Assembly (NCBI RefSeq): GCF_900169305.1
Contig: NZ_FWDP01000004.1
Coordinates: 496,001 to 560,000, forward strand
DNA from: Marinilactibacillus piezotolerans
GTDB taxonomy: Bacteria > Bacillota > Bacilli > Lactobacillales > Carnobacteriaceae_A
DNA: 64,000 nucleotides
Reading direction: 5' to 3'
Each line of letters starts with the position of its first letter. Position 1 is the stretch's first letter. A program made the translations under genes and the position numbers. The notes under the pieces are model-generated. The model did no database searches. It saw nothing but the letters and a program-made list of their open reading frames with translations, and was not told the origin of the DNA. Positions 27,229 to 35,968 of the stretch are shown here, piece after piece.

Positions 27229-29499
27229 TTATTTTCGGATGGCTTGCTTGACGCTGTCTGTAAGCGTCACTGATTCCCCGTAAAGGTTGAAGTCTAAAGC
27301 ATCGCCTTCCTGCAGTGCAAATTCAACGTTTTCCTTGTCCACGATGACTTTGATGAGTCGGCCGCGGTACTTCAGCTTGAATTCGTAGCCGTCCCACTTT
27401 TCAGGGCAGTACGGTTCAAAGGACAGTTCACCCGTCAAGGTGCGCATGCCGGCAAAGCCGTGAACAATGGATAGCCAGCCGCCGCTCATCGATGTGATGT
27501 GCAGGCCGTCTTCCGTATCATTGTTGTAGTTGTCCAGGTCCAGGCGCGCTGTACGCTCATACATTTCAAACGCCTTTTCCTTCTTGCCTAATTCTGAAGC
27601 CAGGATCGAGTGGACCAATGGCGAAAGCGAAGACTCGTGAACAGTCATCGGCTCATAGAAGTCGAAGTTGCGTTCTTTTTCGTCCAGACTGTATTCGTGG
27701 TTCAGGAAGTACAGCCCCTGCAGGACATCCGCCTGCTTGATGAACGGTGAACGCAGGATCTTGTCCCATGACCAGTTCTGGTTGATCGGACGCTCTTCCG
27801 GTTTCAGCGAATCCACCGGAAGCAGATCTTTGTCCAGGAAGGTATCGTGCTGAACGAAGACATCCAGCTCGTCGTCTTTAGGGAAGTACATATTTTCTAC
27901 GATGTCTTTCCATTTGTCTAGTTCTTCGAATCCAATATTTAAGCTCGCTTTTTTCTCGTCAGATACTTTTTCAAGAGATTCCAAAGTATAGCGCAGGGTC
28001 CAGGCGGCCATCGTGTTGGTGTACCAGTTGTTGTTGATGTTGTTTTCATACTCGTTCGGACCCGTTACGCCGTGGATCATGTATTTTTCATTACGTTTTG
28101 AGTAATGCACGCGGTCGGCCCAGAAGCGGGAAATACCAGTCAGGACTTCGATCCCCTTGTCCAAGAGATAGGATTCGTCTCCGAAATAAGTCGAGTAGTT
28201 GAAGATCGCATGAGCAATCGCGCCGTTACGGTGGATCTCTTCAAACGTGATTTCCCATTCATTATGGCACTCGATCCCGGTGAAGGTCACCATTGGATAC
28301 AGTGCGCCTTCCAGTCCCTGCTTGGATGCATTGACATGCGCTTCTTCCAGCTGGTTATGACGGTAGACTAAAAGCTGCTTGGACACTTCTTCGTCAGTGA
28401 TCGACAGATACATCGGCAGGATGCAGGATTCGGTATCCCAGTAAGTCGCACCGCCGTATTTCTCTCCAGTGAAGCCTTTCGGTCCGACATTCAAACGCGG
28501 ATCTTCGCCGTAATAGGTTGAAAAGAGCTGGAAAATATTGAAGCGGACACCCTGCTGGCTGGCTTCGTCGCCTTCGATTACGACGTCGGCATTGTTCCAG
28601 CGGTTTTCCCATTCGCTCACATGCGCCGTTTTCAGTTCAGCAAATGAAGTCTCATTTGCTTCAGCTAAAATAGCTTCTGCCGCTTTGACCTGATCGGCTT
28701 CTTCGATATCTCGGCTCGTTATGACAGAGACCAGCTTAGTCAGGCTGACTGTTTCACCTTCTGAAACGGTGCCTTTATAGTTTTCAGCGACCAGCATGTC
28801 CGACTCGCTGCTGTCTTCTTTAGCAAGGCCAGAAACGTCGCTGCTCATCATCGTCGTTACCGTAAAGCGGTCCGTGCCGAAATTATTTTCGATCGTTTTC
28901 GTCGTCAGATAAGGATAAGGCTCCAAGCCGCGGTCGCGTTCGATCCAGAATTTTTCATCATAGTTGCTGTCTTCGTTTTCAACGTCTCCGTCCAGATGCG
29001 GCATCATTTCGATTTCAGGACTGCCTTTCAGAACGTTCGCTTCGATATGGATGACAGCCAGTTCTTTCGTTGCCACACTCACAAAGCGAGTAAAGGTAAA
29101 GGCGATCTCGGTGTCGCCGTTTGACCAGACGTATGAACGGTTCAAAACGCCCGCTTTCATGTCAAGCTCCAGACGGTACTCTTTGACATCGTCTTTAGCC
29201 AGGTCGATCTGATGACCGTTAACTTTGATCGTTACGGGGATAAAATTCGTGGCGTTGATCACTTTGCCGAAATACTCCGGATAGCCGATCTTCCACCAGC
29301 CGACACGCGTCTTGTCCGGATACCAGACCCCTGCAAGGTATGTCCCGATGTGTGTGTCACCGGAATACCCTTCTTCAAAGTTTCCGCGCAGGCCCATATA
29401 ACCGTTACCAATAGCCGTCAGACTTTCCTGCACGCGCTTGTCTTTCTTTACATCCGTGGTGATGACCTTCCACGGGTCGATTTTCGCTATTCTCTTCAT
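27229..29499 (-). CDS. mapA: Maltose phosphorylase, GH65
   Basis: 756 residues from the ATG at 29499 (GGGA nine bases upstream; a GTG at 29508 is less well placed). Splits maltose with inorganic phosphate into glucose and beta-glucose 1-phosphate, saving ATP. GH65 marks: [20 protein letters not shown] near the N-terminus, [18 protein letters not shown], and the catalytic Glu near 485 in [19 protein letters not shown]. The phosphate-binding C-terminal part ([20 protein letters not shown]) is present. Trehalose or kojibiose phosphorylases share the fold, but the neighbours favour maltose. It follows the GH13_20 gene after 37 bases and probably shares its promoter. Confidence 0.95.
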   Translation of the reverse strand: MKRIAKIDPWKVITTDVKKDKRVQESLTAIGNGYMGLRGNFEEGYSGDTHIGTYLAGVWYPDKTRVGWWKIGYPEYFGKVINATNFIPVTIKVNGHQIDLAKDDVKEYRLELDMKAGVLNRSYVWSNGDTEIAFTFTRFVSVATKELAVIHIEANVLKGSPEIEMMPHLDGDVENEDSNYDEKFWIERDRGLEPYPYLTTKTIENNFGTDRFTVTTMMSSDVSGLAKEDSSESDMLVAENYKGTVSEGETVSLTKLVSVITSRDIEEADQVKAAEAILAEANETSFAELKTAHVSEWENRWNNADVVIEGDEASQQGVRFNIFQLFSTYYGEDPRLNVGPKGFTGEKYGGATYWDTESCILPMYLSITDEEVSKQLLVYRHNQLEEAHVNASKQGLEGALYPMVTFTGIECHNEWEITFEEIHRNGAIAHAIFNYSTYFGDESYLLDKGIEVLTGISRFWADRVHYSKRNEKYMIHGVTGPNEYENNINNNWYTNTMAAWTLRYTLESLEKVSDEKKASLNIGFEELDKWKDIVENMYFPKDDELDVFVQHDTFLDKDLLPVDSLKPEERPINQNWSWDKILRSPFIKQADVLQGLYFLNHEYSLDEKERNFDFYEPMTVHESSLSPLVHSILASELGKKEKAFEMYERTARLDLDNYNNDTEDGLHITSMSGGWLSIVHGFAGMRTLTGELSFEPYCPEKWDGYEFKLKYRGRLIKVIVDKENVEFALQEGDALDFNLYGESVTLTDSVKQAIRK

Positions 29500-29536
29500 T
29501 CTATACACATCCCAATCTCAGTTTTCTGTTTCGTAT

Positions 29537-31414
29537 TTAGTTGCTTCTGATCGCTTCAAGCAAGACCTTGCGTTTCTTCGCGCGCTTGCGTTTTTTCATC
29601 AGACGCTGTTTCTTCTCTTCTTCATTATCAACATAATAAAAGACGGAAAAACCGTTCTGATGCAGGATCTCATCTTCTTCGTAGGATTCTTCGTTAAAGC
29701 CGAACACTTTGTGCGCCCCATGAGGAAGCAGCGGAAGGAAGGCTTCTTCTTCATCCTGGTTAAAGAAGAAGTAAAGCTCCTGGTTGCCCAGCTTGCGTTT
29801 GAAGCCGAGGAACTGCTCGTCGTCTCTAATGTCATGCCATTCAGTATCACCGTAGCTCAGGATCGGCTGATACTTTTTGCGGAAGCGGATCAGATCTTTG
29901 GAGAAGCGCAGCATATCGTGATCCTGCTTGTTCTCATCCCAGATCATGCATTTGCGGCAGTCCGGGTCCATGTCGCCGTCAAGACCGACTTCCGTGCCGT
30001 AGTACATACACGGTGCTCCCGGCTGCGAGTAAAGGAAGGCCATCGCCGACTTCACGAGGTTCTTGTTACCGCCTGCTTTCGTCAGGATACGCGGTGTATC
30101 GTGTGAGTCCAGCAGATTGAACATGACCTCAGTCGTCTGCTTGCGGTAAAGCATCAGCTGTGTGTTAAGGCTTGAGACCAGTCGCGACGGAGACAGGATC
30201 TTCTTGAAGAAGTAGTTCTCGATATTGTCGGTAAAGGCATAGTTCATGACGGCATGGAATTCGTCGCCGTTCAGCCAGTTCTGCGATGAATGCCAGATCT
30301 CGCCGAGGATGTAGAGGTCTTCTTTGATCGCTGTCGTATCCTTGAAGAATCGTTTCCAGAAGTAGTGATCCACTTCATTCGCCACATCCAGACGCCAGGC
30401 ATCGATGTCGAATTCCTTGATCCAGTAGGTCGCGATATCTAAAAGATAATCCTGGACTTCCGGGTTGGCCGTATTCAGTTTCGGCATGTGTCCGGTAAAG
30501 GCAAAGGTGTCGTAGTTGACGCGTCCCACGTTTTCCAGTTCTTCTGTGCTCAGGCCGCTCACGTCTTCGACAGGGAAAGAATTAATGTAAAACCAGTCTT
30601 TGTATTTTGAGTTTTCCTGATTCTTTAAAACATCCTGCCACTGAGCCGACTGGATACCGACATGATTGAAGACCGCATCGATCATGACACGCATGCCGCG
30701 CTTGTGCGCTTCCTCAACGACCTTTTTGAAGAGTGCCTTGTCGCCGAAGTCCGGATCGATCTCTTTGTAATCGATGGTGTCGTACTTATGATTGGAGTGT
30801 GCTTCAAAGACAGGCGTGAAGTAGATGCCGTTGATGCCTAAGTCTTCAAGGTAATCCAGGCCGTCTAAGACGCCCTGCAGATCGCCGCCGTAGAAATCGT
30901 CCCGCGACGGGTGCTCCTTGCTGCCCCAGGGAAGTGTCCCTTCCGGGTTATTGCTCTCGTCGCCGTTCCTGAAACGTTCCGGGAAGATCTGATACCAGAT
31001 CGTCTCGCTGGCCCACTTTGGCGCTCGGAAGGCATCGATCTCATGGATGTAAGGCACGCGGAAATAGAAGTTCATCTGTTCAAGAAAGGTGTCTTCAAAC
31101 GGATAAACGCCCTGGTCTGAATAAAAAATCTCGATCCCGTCTTTGCCGATGACGCGGAAGCCGTAAGCCATGCGCTTGGTCGGTTCGTGTGTATCGATCA
31201 TCCAGTAGTCATGCATGTTCGTTGTGGCGACTTTTTTCATTTCTTTGCCGTTCGTATACCATTTCTCTTCGTCCAGCGAATACGGATCCCCACTGATCAA
31301 TTCGACGCTGTCGACGTCTTTCGCCTTTGTGCGAATACGGATGTGATAGTGTCCGCGTTCATACAAATACGCATATTCACTTTCGGAACGGTGATAAATT
31401 GCTGCTGTATCCAT
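29537..31414 (-). CDS. GH13_20-type neopullulanase/cyclomaltodextrinase
   Basis: 625 residues without signal peptide. An N-terminal CBM34-like beta domain (about 1-125; YHIRIRTKAKDVDSVELISG) precedes the GH13 barrel: IWYQIFPERFRNGD, nucleophile near 338 in AWRLDVANEVDHYF, acid Glu in ILGEIWHSSQNW, third Asp in LLDSHDTPR. These motifs are typical of intracellular maltogenic amylase, neopullulanase or cyclomaltodextrinase, which trim imported maltodextrins to maltose. The last 30 residues are strongly basic (EEKKQRLMKKRKRAKKRK), which I have not seen as a family feature. It heads the operon with mapA; promoter, operator and a cre-like site lie upstream. Confidence 0.9.
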   Translation of the reverse strand: MDTAAIYHRSESEYAYLYERGHYHIRIRTKAKDVDSVELISGDPYSLDEEKWYTNGKEMKKVATTNMHDYWMIDTHEPTKRMAYGFRVIGKDGIEIFYSDQGVYPFEDTFLEQMNFYFRVPYIHEIDAFRAPKWASETIWYQIFPERFRNGDESNNPEGTLPWGSKEHPSRDDFYGGDLQGVLDGLDYLEDLGINGIYFTPVFEAHSNHKYDTIDYKEIDPDFGDKALFKKVVEEAHKRGMRVMIDAVFNHVGIQSAQWQDVLKNQENSKYKDWFYINSFPVEDVSGLSTEELENVGRVNYDTFAFTGHMPKLNTANPEVQDYLLDIATYWIKEFDIDAWRLDVANEVDHYFWKRFFKDTTAIKEDLYILGEIWHSSQNWLNGDEFHAVMNYAFTDNIENYFFKKILSPSRLVSSLNTQLMLYRKQTTEVMFNLLDSHDTPRILTKAGGNKNLVKSAMAFLYSQPGAPCMYYGTEVGLDGDMDPDCRKCMIWDENKQDHDMLRFSKDLIRFRKKYQPILSYGDTEWHDIRDDEQFLGFKRKLGNQELYFFFNQDEEEAFLPLLPHGAHKVFGFNEESYEEDEILHQNGFSVFYYVDNEEEKKQRLMKKRKRAKKRKVLLEAIRSN

Positions 31415-31476
31415 AAAATACCCCTTCTTCTATTAAGTTTTCTCGATCAATTATTTACTGATTTAGTGAAATTGGC

Positions 31477-31490
31477 TTAAAGCGGTTTCA
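31477..31490 (-). promoter_or_regulatory. cre-like site in the GH13_20 leader
   Basis: TGAAACCGCTTTAA fits the CcpA consensus with one mismatch. It lies between the promoter and the gene, a roadblock position as at malL. Confidence 0.5.
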
Positions 31491-31495
31491 ACCTG

Positions 31496-31523
31496 ATTCT
31501 AGCACTTGGAGAGAATTATACAA
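31496..31523 (-). promoter_or_regulatory. Promoter of the GH13_20-mapA operon
   Basis: TTGTAT, 16-base spacer, TAGAAT on the minus strand. This choice puts the operator 12 bases upstream, the same as at the two other operons. A TATAAT at 31515-31520 is an alternative -10, with a poor -35 inside the operator. Confidence 0.5.
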
Positions 31524-31535
31524 GGTAATTTCCAG

Positions 31536-31549
31536 TGTTATCGGTAACA
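31536..31549. promoter_or_regulatory. MalR-type operator, GH13_20 promoter
   Basis: TGTTATCGGTAACA, the most symmetric of the three copies. Confidence 0.65.
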
Positions 31550-31566
31550 GGATTATTTATTAAGAA

Positions 31567-31588
31567 GAAACGAGCCGCCGCTCGTTTC
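31567..31588. terminator. GC-rich hairpin between array A3 and the GH13_20 promoter
   Basis: GAAACGAG, six-base spacer, CTCGTTTC (extendable by GC pairs), with a T-rich tail on the minus strand. It may stop transcription leaving array A3. Confidence 0.45.
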
Positions 31589-31634
31589 CTCCGGTTGCCG
31601 GTTTGACTTTTGCTGTCTCGCTTGAAATCCTCGG

Positions 31635-32260
31635 GTTCGGTCTATTCAGATTTTACTTAGACCGCAAGACGCCGAACTTTTCGGGGTTCGGCTTATTCGG
31701 TCGTTCTCTTTTTACCGTTGAGCTGAACTCAGTCGGGGTTCGGCTTATTTAGTGGTCCTCTTTCTACCAACGAGCCGAAGACAAGCCGGTTCGGTTTTTT
31801 CCACCACGATGTTATTCTGAACACGACGAACCCACCCAATATTCAGTGTATTCATTTAGCGTGTTCTAGTCGAATAAGCCGAACCTTTTCCCAGTTCGGC
31901 TTATTCGACAGTTCTCAAGTCCTGTACGGGCCGAAGTTGACAACGTTCAGCCTTTAGCCTATCTTATCGCTTGTCTACTTACCGAATTGAGCGATGTTCG
32001 ACAAGTAGAATGTTCTGCAGCTCCCCTTCATACCGAAGTATGCAGGTGTTCGACAGGTAGATGCACCATGACCACTCTTAGCTACCGAATAGGCGCCTGT
32101 TCGGTAGCTAGGAGGACGTGCACCGTTGTAACCTACCGAACAGGGCCAGACTTCGGTAGGTTATAACGGAAGATCTCATCGAAACGACCGAACCTTCACT
32201 GCCTCGGCTATTACGTTACCCACTGTTCCACCTAATGACCGAACCTCCATAACGACCGGC
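31635..32260. repeat. 51-52 bp tandem hairpin array A3 (two sub-arrays, about 12 units)
   Basis: Sub-array a has GTTCGG at 31635, 31686, 31738, 31789 and 31894 (one diverged unit near 31841), each answered about 37 bases on by CCGAAC or a near copy. Sub-array b has ACCGAA at 31981, 32032, 32084, 32135, 32187 and 32238, answered within about 16 bases by TTCGG/GTTCG in the first four. Steps alternate 51 and 52. Unit 32079-32110 is a 32-bp near-perfect palindrome with arms TAGCTACCGAA/TTCGGTAGCTA; 32129-32163 has arms TAACCTACCGAA/TTCGGTAGGTTA. 31871-31907 is a 14-bp inverted repeat. It fills the gap between malR's terminator and the GH13_20 promoter. Confidence 0.85.
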
Positions 32261-32264
32261 AAAC

Positions 32265-32312
32265 AAAAAACGTCCAGGCCTGAAAACTGAAGCATTCAGG
32301 CTTGGACGTTTT
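32265..32312 (-). terminator. Terminator of malR
   Basis: Fifteen-base stem with one mismatch (ACGTCCAaGCCTGAA on the minus strand and its complement), followed by TTTTTTG. It lies six bases beyond the malR stop. Confidence 0.85.
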
Positions 32313-32318
32313 ATTCTA

Positions 32319-33266
32319 TCAGCGGGTCGTACCGCCGAGTTTCAGTTCTGTTTCAAACAGCTGATTCCCCTGCGATTTCCCGTTCTCATTTACTTTTTTC
32401 AAAACCATTCTGGCACAGGCGGCACCTATTTCCGTGATCGACTGCTTCAGAGTCGTCAGGTTTGGATACGCGATCTGGTCCAGAAAGACACCGTCGTGAC
32501 CGATGACCCCGTAGTCCCCTGGGATATCGCCGTCGTGTTCTTTGATCTCACGAATAACGCCAAGACCCAGACGGTCCGACGCGCACAGAAACAGCGTGTT
32601 CTTTGGGAACTTGTCCCAGTTGTCCCGGATGAAGGCCGCCGAGTAGCGCGAGCGGTTTTCAAGCTTGTAGATACACGGTTCTTTGCCGTGATTACTCATC
32701 GCTGTCGTGTAGCCTTTTTCCCTGGAATGGGCGAAGGGCTCATCGACGTCGATACCGATATAGACGATTTTTTCATAACCTTTTTCGATCGCATATTCCG
32801 TCGCTTTTGCCATGCTTCCTTCATTGTCGCTGTCCACATAGTCGATCCCCATGTCGTTCTGGCCGAACAGTACCGTCGGTTTATCCAGAGACTTGATCAG
32901 TTCTTCATCTTCCTGACGCATGCCGCAGACGATGAAGCCGTCGGAGTCCCCGATCTGAACGTTCTGATGCGTCAGCAGCTGCAGGCTGTAGGCATACTTG
33001 TCCAGTTCGTTGGCGATCCCCGTCAAAAGGAACATGTAGTAAGGTTCCGTCGTATCCATCTCTTCTAAAATAAGCAGCTTGATGATCTGCGTGCGATTGT
33101 TCGCCAGTGCTTTTGCTGCTGCATTCGGGCGATAGTCCAGTTCTCTCATGGCTTCGTACACGAGTTCTTTCAACTCATCCGTCACTTGTTCAGGGTGATT
33201 GATCACGCGTGATACGGTCATTTTCGAAACATTCGCTTTTTTTGCAACATCATTTAATGTAGCCAA
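32319..33266 (-). CDS. malR: LacI-family maltose regulator
   Basis: 315 residues. N-terminal LacI headpiece: ATLNDVAKKANVSKMTVSRV, INHPEQVTDELKE and hinge helix LDYRPNAAAKALANNRT. The C-terminal part is a periplasmic-binding-protein-like effector domain (VIGHDGVFLDQIAYPNLTTL, and SITEIGAACARMVLKKV). It most likely senses maltose or a related sugar and acts at the TGTTAYCGGTAWCA sites at 12174, 24333 and 31536. The 12-base offset of all three sites upstream of -35 boxes would suit activation, as reported for some Gram-positive MalR proteins; repression is not excluded. Monocistronic, with its own terminator and an extended -10 promoter near 33325. Confidence 0.9.
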   Translation of the reverse strand: MATLNDVAKKANVSKMTVSRVINHPEQVTDELKELVYEAMRELDYRPNAAAKALANNRTQIIKLLILEEMDTTEPYYMFLLTGIANELDKYAYSLQLLTHQNVQIGDSDGFIVCGMRQEDEELIKSLDKPTVLFGQNDMGIDYVDSDNEGSMAKATEYAIEKGYEKIVYIGIDVDEPFAHSREKGYTTAMSNHGKEPCIYKLENRSRYSAAFIRDNWDKFPKNTLFLCASDRLGLGVIREIKEHDGDIPGDYGVIGHDGVFLDQIAYPNLTTLKQSITEIGAACARMVLKKVNENGKSQGNQLFETELKLGGTTR

Positions 33267-33324
33267 ACGCTTTCTCCTTTCATCCTGCTTTTACGCAGGG
33301 CATCTCTCCTTGCTCGTTACACTG

Positions 33325-33333
33325 ATTATACCA
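33325..33333 (-). promoter_or_regulatory. Extended -10 promoter of malR
   Basis: TGGTATAAT on the minus strand, 59 bases upstream of the malR ATG, with no good -35. It sits between GTTAC and GTAAC (33317-33340), an inverted pair that could bind a regulator. Confidence 0.45.
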
Positions 33334-33392
33334 TGTAACACTTGCTTTGTTGACAGCCTTCATGCTTTATTCATAATAAAAGCCCAAGGGGA

Positions 33393-35762
33393 TCAGGCTT
33401 CTTTTTCCACGATCCGTACGTCATAAGGATGCAGGGTGAGTCGTCCCCGTAAAGCTTCACCCGACTGGATATCCACCACGTCTTCATTCAGTTCGATGAC
33501 CTGAAGATCTTCCGTGAAGTTCATTATAAAGACGGTCTTAAGCCCATCTGCTTCTCTTGCCTGTACGGAAACACCGCGCTCATGCGTGATATCAAGCGCC
33601 GGTTTCAAGCCGAGGTCTCTGATCAGTTCGCCGTAAAAGTCCGCTAAAAACGGCTCTTCCAGACGCGCACCGATATAGTAGGCGTGTCCTTTCCCGTAAC
33701 CGTTGACCGTCAGCGCAGGTGTCCCCTGATAGAAGTCACTCTGGTAGACAGCCAGTTCGCTTGCCTCCGTCGTTTTTATGACCGTTGCATAGTCTTTAAT
33801 GTCATAGATCCTGCCTTTATATTCGATACTGTTTTCATCTGCCGGATAGTAGGTATCTGTTTCCAGAGGCTCCATGCCAAAGGTCTCTTTTAAAGGTTCA
33901 AGCCAGCCGCCCATGTGTGCCAGATCCGATTCATTCACCAGTCCGGTGATGTAAGAAGACACTAGAGTCCCGCCCTGCTCGACATAAGTCTGCAGTTTAT
34001 CTGAGGTCTTCACTGACATCATATAAAGCATCGGCGCAATGACCAAGTCATATTTAGAAAGATCTGCTTCTTTTGAAATCACATCCACGGCAATGTTTCT
34101 GTCCCAGAAGGCCTGGTAGTGCTTTTCGAGTGTCTCGCCGTATTTTTTCGTCTGCAAGCCAAAGCCCTGCGCATCGTTCAGTGCCCAGTCGTTTTCGACG
34201 TCATAGATGATGGCCGCTTTTGCCTTGCGCTGATAGCCGACGACTTTGTCAGAGATCTCTTCCATCGCCTTGCCGAGTCGTGCGACTTCTTTGAAGACAC
34301 GATTTAGAGGCGAACGGTCATGATCGACCACCGCCCCGTGGAATTTCTCAGAAGACCCGCGGGATTTGCGCCACTGGAAATACAGCACGCTGTCCGAGCC
34401 ATGCGCCAGCATCTGCATCGAAGACAGGTAATGCATCCCCGGACGCTTGGTCTTATTGACCTGATGCCAGTTCACACCGCTCGGGGTCGACTCCATCAAA
34501 AGGAAAGGCTGATCCTTCATCGCATAAAACTGATCGTTCAAAAAGCCCACTTTGGAAGCCAGCGTGGCCGTGTCTTCCTTGTCATTATGCCAGGCAGGAT
34601 AGGCGTCCCAGCTGATGACATCCACTTCTTTAGCAAATCTGCTGTAATCCAGTCCGGTAAAGGGGGTGAATTCAGGATTATCCGACATGAAGTTCGTCGT
34701 TATCGGAATGTCTGGCGTTTGGTCTCTCAAGGGAACGATTTCATTTTTATAGAAGTCGATCGTCTGATGCGTAACGAAGCGGCGCCAGTCCAGATTCATG
34801 CCGTGTACAGCATTCTCCCCGATCGGCGACGGGGACTCGATCTTTTCCCAGTCTGTGATCGTATGGCTCCAGAAAGGCCCCCACCAGGAATCATTCAGCT
34901 GATCTAAATCGTTATCGTATTTTTCTTTTAAGTAATTTCTGAAATTAGCCTGGCACAAGTCACAGTGACATTCCCCGCCAAACTCATTGGAGATGTGCCA
35001 CATAAGGAGTGCCGGATGCTCGCCGTAGCGCTCAGCCAGTTTCGTATTTATTTCCTGCGTCTTCTTCCGGTAATACGGTGAAGAGAAGCAGTGATTGTGC
35101 CGGGCACCGTGCAGCTGTTTCCTTCGGCTGGCATCCACGCGAAGTACTTCCGGATGTGCGTTTGACATCCAGGCCGGGCGCGCCCCGCTCGGTGTTGCCA
35201 GAATAAAGCGGCCGCCGAACGAATGGATACGCGCGATGACTTCATCCAGCCACTCGAAGTCATAAACCCCTTCTTCAGACTCCAAACGATCGATGGCCAT
35301 CTTCCAAGTGAAGGAGTAAATATTGGCATCGGCTTGAAGTTTTGTGCCTTCAATAAACAAGGCCTCCTCTTGAAGCAGGCCATTCTCTTGGAGTAGTGAA
35401 GTGAACAGAACGAAAGCATATTTGATTACGCGCTTGGCATGCTCACTCGAACGGAAATTATTGATTGTTTTATAGGTAACGGATGTGTCGCCGGTCAGCC
35501 ATTTCATTGGAATGGACTCGTCATTCATGCGTTCAATCGTGCGACCTAAAAAAGTAGAACGACTATAGGCAAATAAGCACATTTTAAGTAACATTGCAGG
35601 GTGAAACGCAGGACGTCCCGTATGAGAGGTGTCTTCCAGAAGAAATTCCGCAGGAATAGAATCAACGAAACGACTGATCAAACGGGCTTCGTGATCCTCG
35701 GGAATAGTGAAGTCTAATTGTAGTGTTAAAGCAGTTTCCATTGTGGTATAATTTTGATACAA
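33393..35762 (-). CDS. Chimeric ORF: IS1182 transposase N-terminus fused to N-truncated GH42 beta-galactosidase
   Basis: 789 residues from the TTG at 35762, which has AAAGGAGG eight bases upstream. Residues 1 to about 157 are an IS1182 transposase start: LISRFVDSIPAEFLL, HTGRPAFHPAMLLKMCLFAY, LFIEGTKLQADANIYSFTWK. The frame then passes at about 35289 straight into GH42: RLESEEGVYDFEWLDEVIAR, acid/base Glu near 259 in WHISNEFGG, nucleophile near 424 in FLLMESTPSGVNWHQ, then the trimer and beta-sandwich domains. About 65-70 N-terminal GH42 residues (first barrel strands and part of the active site) are gone, so activity is doubtful although both catalytic Glu remain. The fusion is under the IS promoter region. 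Confidence 0.88.
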   Translation of the reverse strand: MYQNYTTMETALTLQLDFTIPEDHEARLISRFVDSIPAEFLLEDTSHTGRPAFHPAMLLKMCLFAYSRSTFLGRTIERMNDESIPMKWLTGDTSVTYKTINNFRSSEHAKRVIKYAFVLFTSLLQENGLLQEEALFIEGTKLQADANIYSFTWKMAIDRLESEEGVYDFEWLDEVIARIHSFGGRFILATPSGARPAWMSNAHPEVLRVDASRRKQLHGARHNHCFSSPYYRKKTQEINTKLAERYGEHPALLMWHISNEFGGECHCDLCQANFRNYLKEKYDNDLDQLNDSWWGPFWSHTITDWEKIESPSPIGENAVHGMNLDWRRFVTHQTIDFYKNEIVPLRDQTPDIPITTNFMSDNPEFTPFTGLDYSRFAKEVDVISWDAYPAWHNDKEDTATLASKVGFLNDQFYAMKDQPFLLMESTPSGVNWHQVNKTKRPGMHYLSSMQMLAHGSDSVLYFQWRKSRGSSEKFHGAVVDHDRSPLNRVFKEVARLGKAMEEISDKVVGYQRKAKAAIIYDVENDWALNDAQGFGLQTKKYGETLEKHYQAFWDRNIAVDVISKEADLSKYDLVIAPMLYMMSVKTSDKLQTYVEQGGTLVSSYITGLVNESDLAHMGGWLEPLKETFGMEPLETDTYYPADENSIEYKGRIYDIKDYATVIKTTEASELAVYQSDFYQGTPALTVNGYGKGHAYYIGARLEEPFLADFYGELIRDLGLKPALDITHERGVSVQAREADGLKTVFIMNFTEDLQVIELNEDVVDIQSGEALRGRLTLHPYDVRIVEKEA

Positions 35763-35821
35763 AGTGAGCCCCTCCTTTAATTGCTGTTGGTACTTCAATT
35801 ATAATCGGTGGGGCTCATTTT
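35761..35821 (-). promoter_or_regulatory. Inverted repeat enclosing the IS promoter and ribosome site
   Basis: AAAGTGAGCCCC at 35761-35772 and GGGGCTCATTTT at 35810-35821 pair over 12 bases with one G-T. Between them lie a TATAAT-like -10 (minus strand GATTATAATTG) and the ribosome site. RNA entering from outside would fold over the ribosome site; RNA from the internal promoter would lack the first arm. Confidence 0.5.
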
Positions 35822-35836
35822 GTCTTTATAAAAGTA

Positions 35837-35877
35837 ACATCCCACGACCTTTTCTTTAAAAAATAGTCGTGGGATGT
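35837..35877. terminator. Inward-protecting hairpin at the IS right end
   Basis: Perfect 12-bp stem ACATCCCACGAC/GTCGTGGGATGT with a 17-base A/T-rich loop, between the right terminal repeat and the transposase leader. Confidence 0.5.
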
Positions 35878-35892
35878 ATTTGTTTAAGGGGA

Positions 35893-35909
35893 GTTTTTTC
35901 CCAGCCCCT
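35893..35909 (-). repeat. Terminal inverted repeat, right end of the split IS
   Basis: GTTTTTTCCCAGCCCCT, the exact complement of 5700-5716. It is 16 bases from the palindromic terminator of the penicillin-binding protein gene. Confidence 0.85.
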
Positions 35910-35925
35910 ATTAATTTTTATACCT

Positions 35926-35965
35926 AAAAAAGTGTAAGAATCAATATTGATTCTTACACTTTTTT
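35926..35965. terminator. Bidirectional palindromic terminator beside the IS insertion
   Basis: A 40-bp perfect palindrome beginning AAAAAAGTGTAAGAATCAAT lies three bases after the penicillin-binding protein stop. It works in both directions, and rpmG, which points toward it, sits on the far side of the IS-bounded segment. It was probably shared by these two convergent genes before the insertion. Confidence 0.85.
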
Positions 35966-35968
35966 GGA

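Larger units (their letters stand above)
35289..35909 (-). mobile_element. IS1182-family element, transposase 5' portion (right remnant)
   Basis: Contains the right terminal repeat, two hairpins, the promoter/ribosome site and the first ~157 codons of the transposase, ending inside an open frame at the GH42 junction. It complements the left remnant at 5700-6607, in the same orientation. Parts of the central transposase seem absent from both. Confidence 0.8.
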
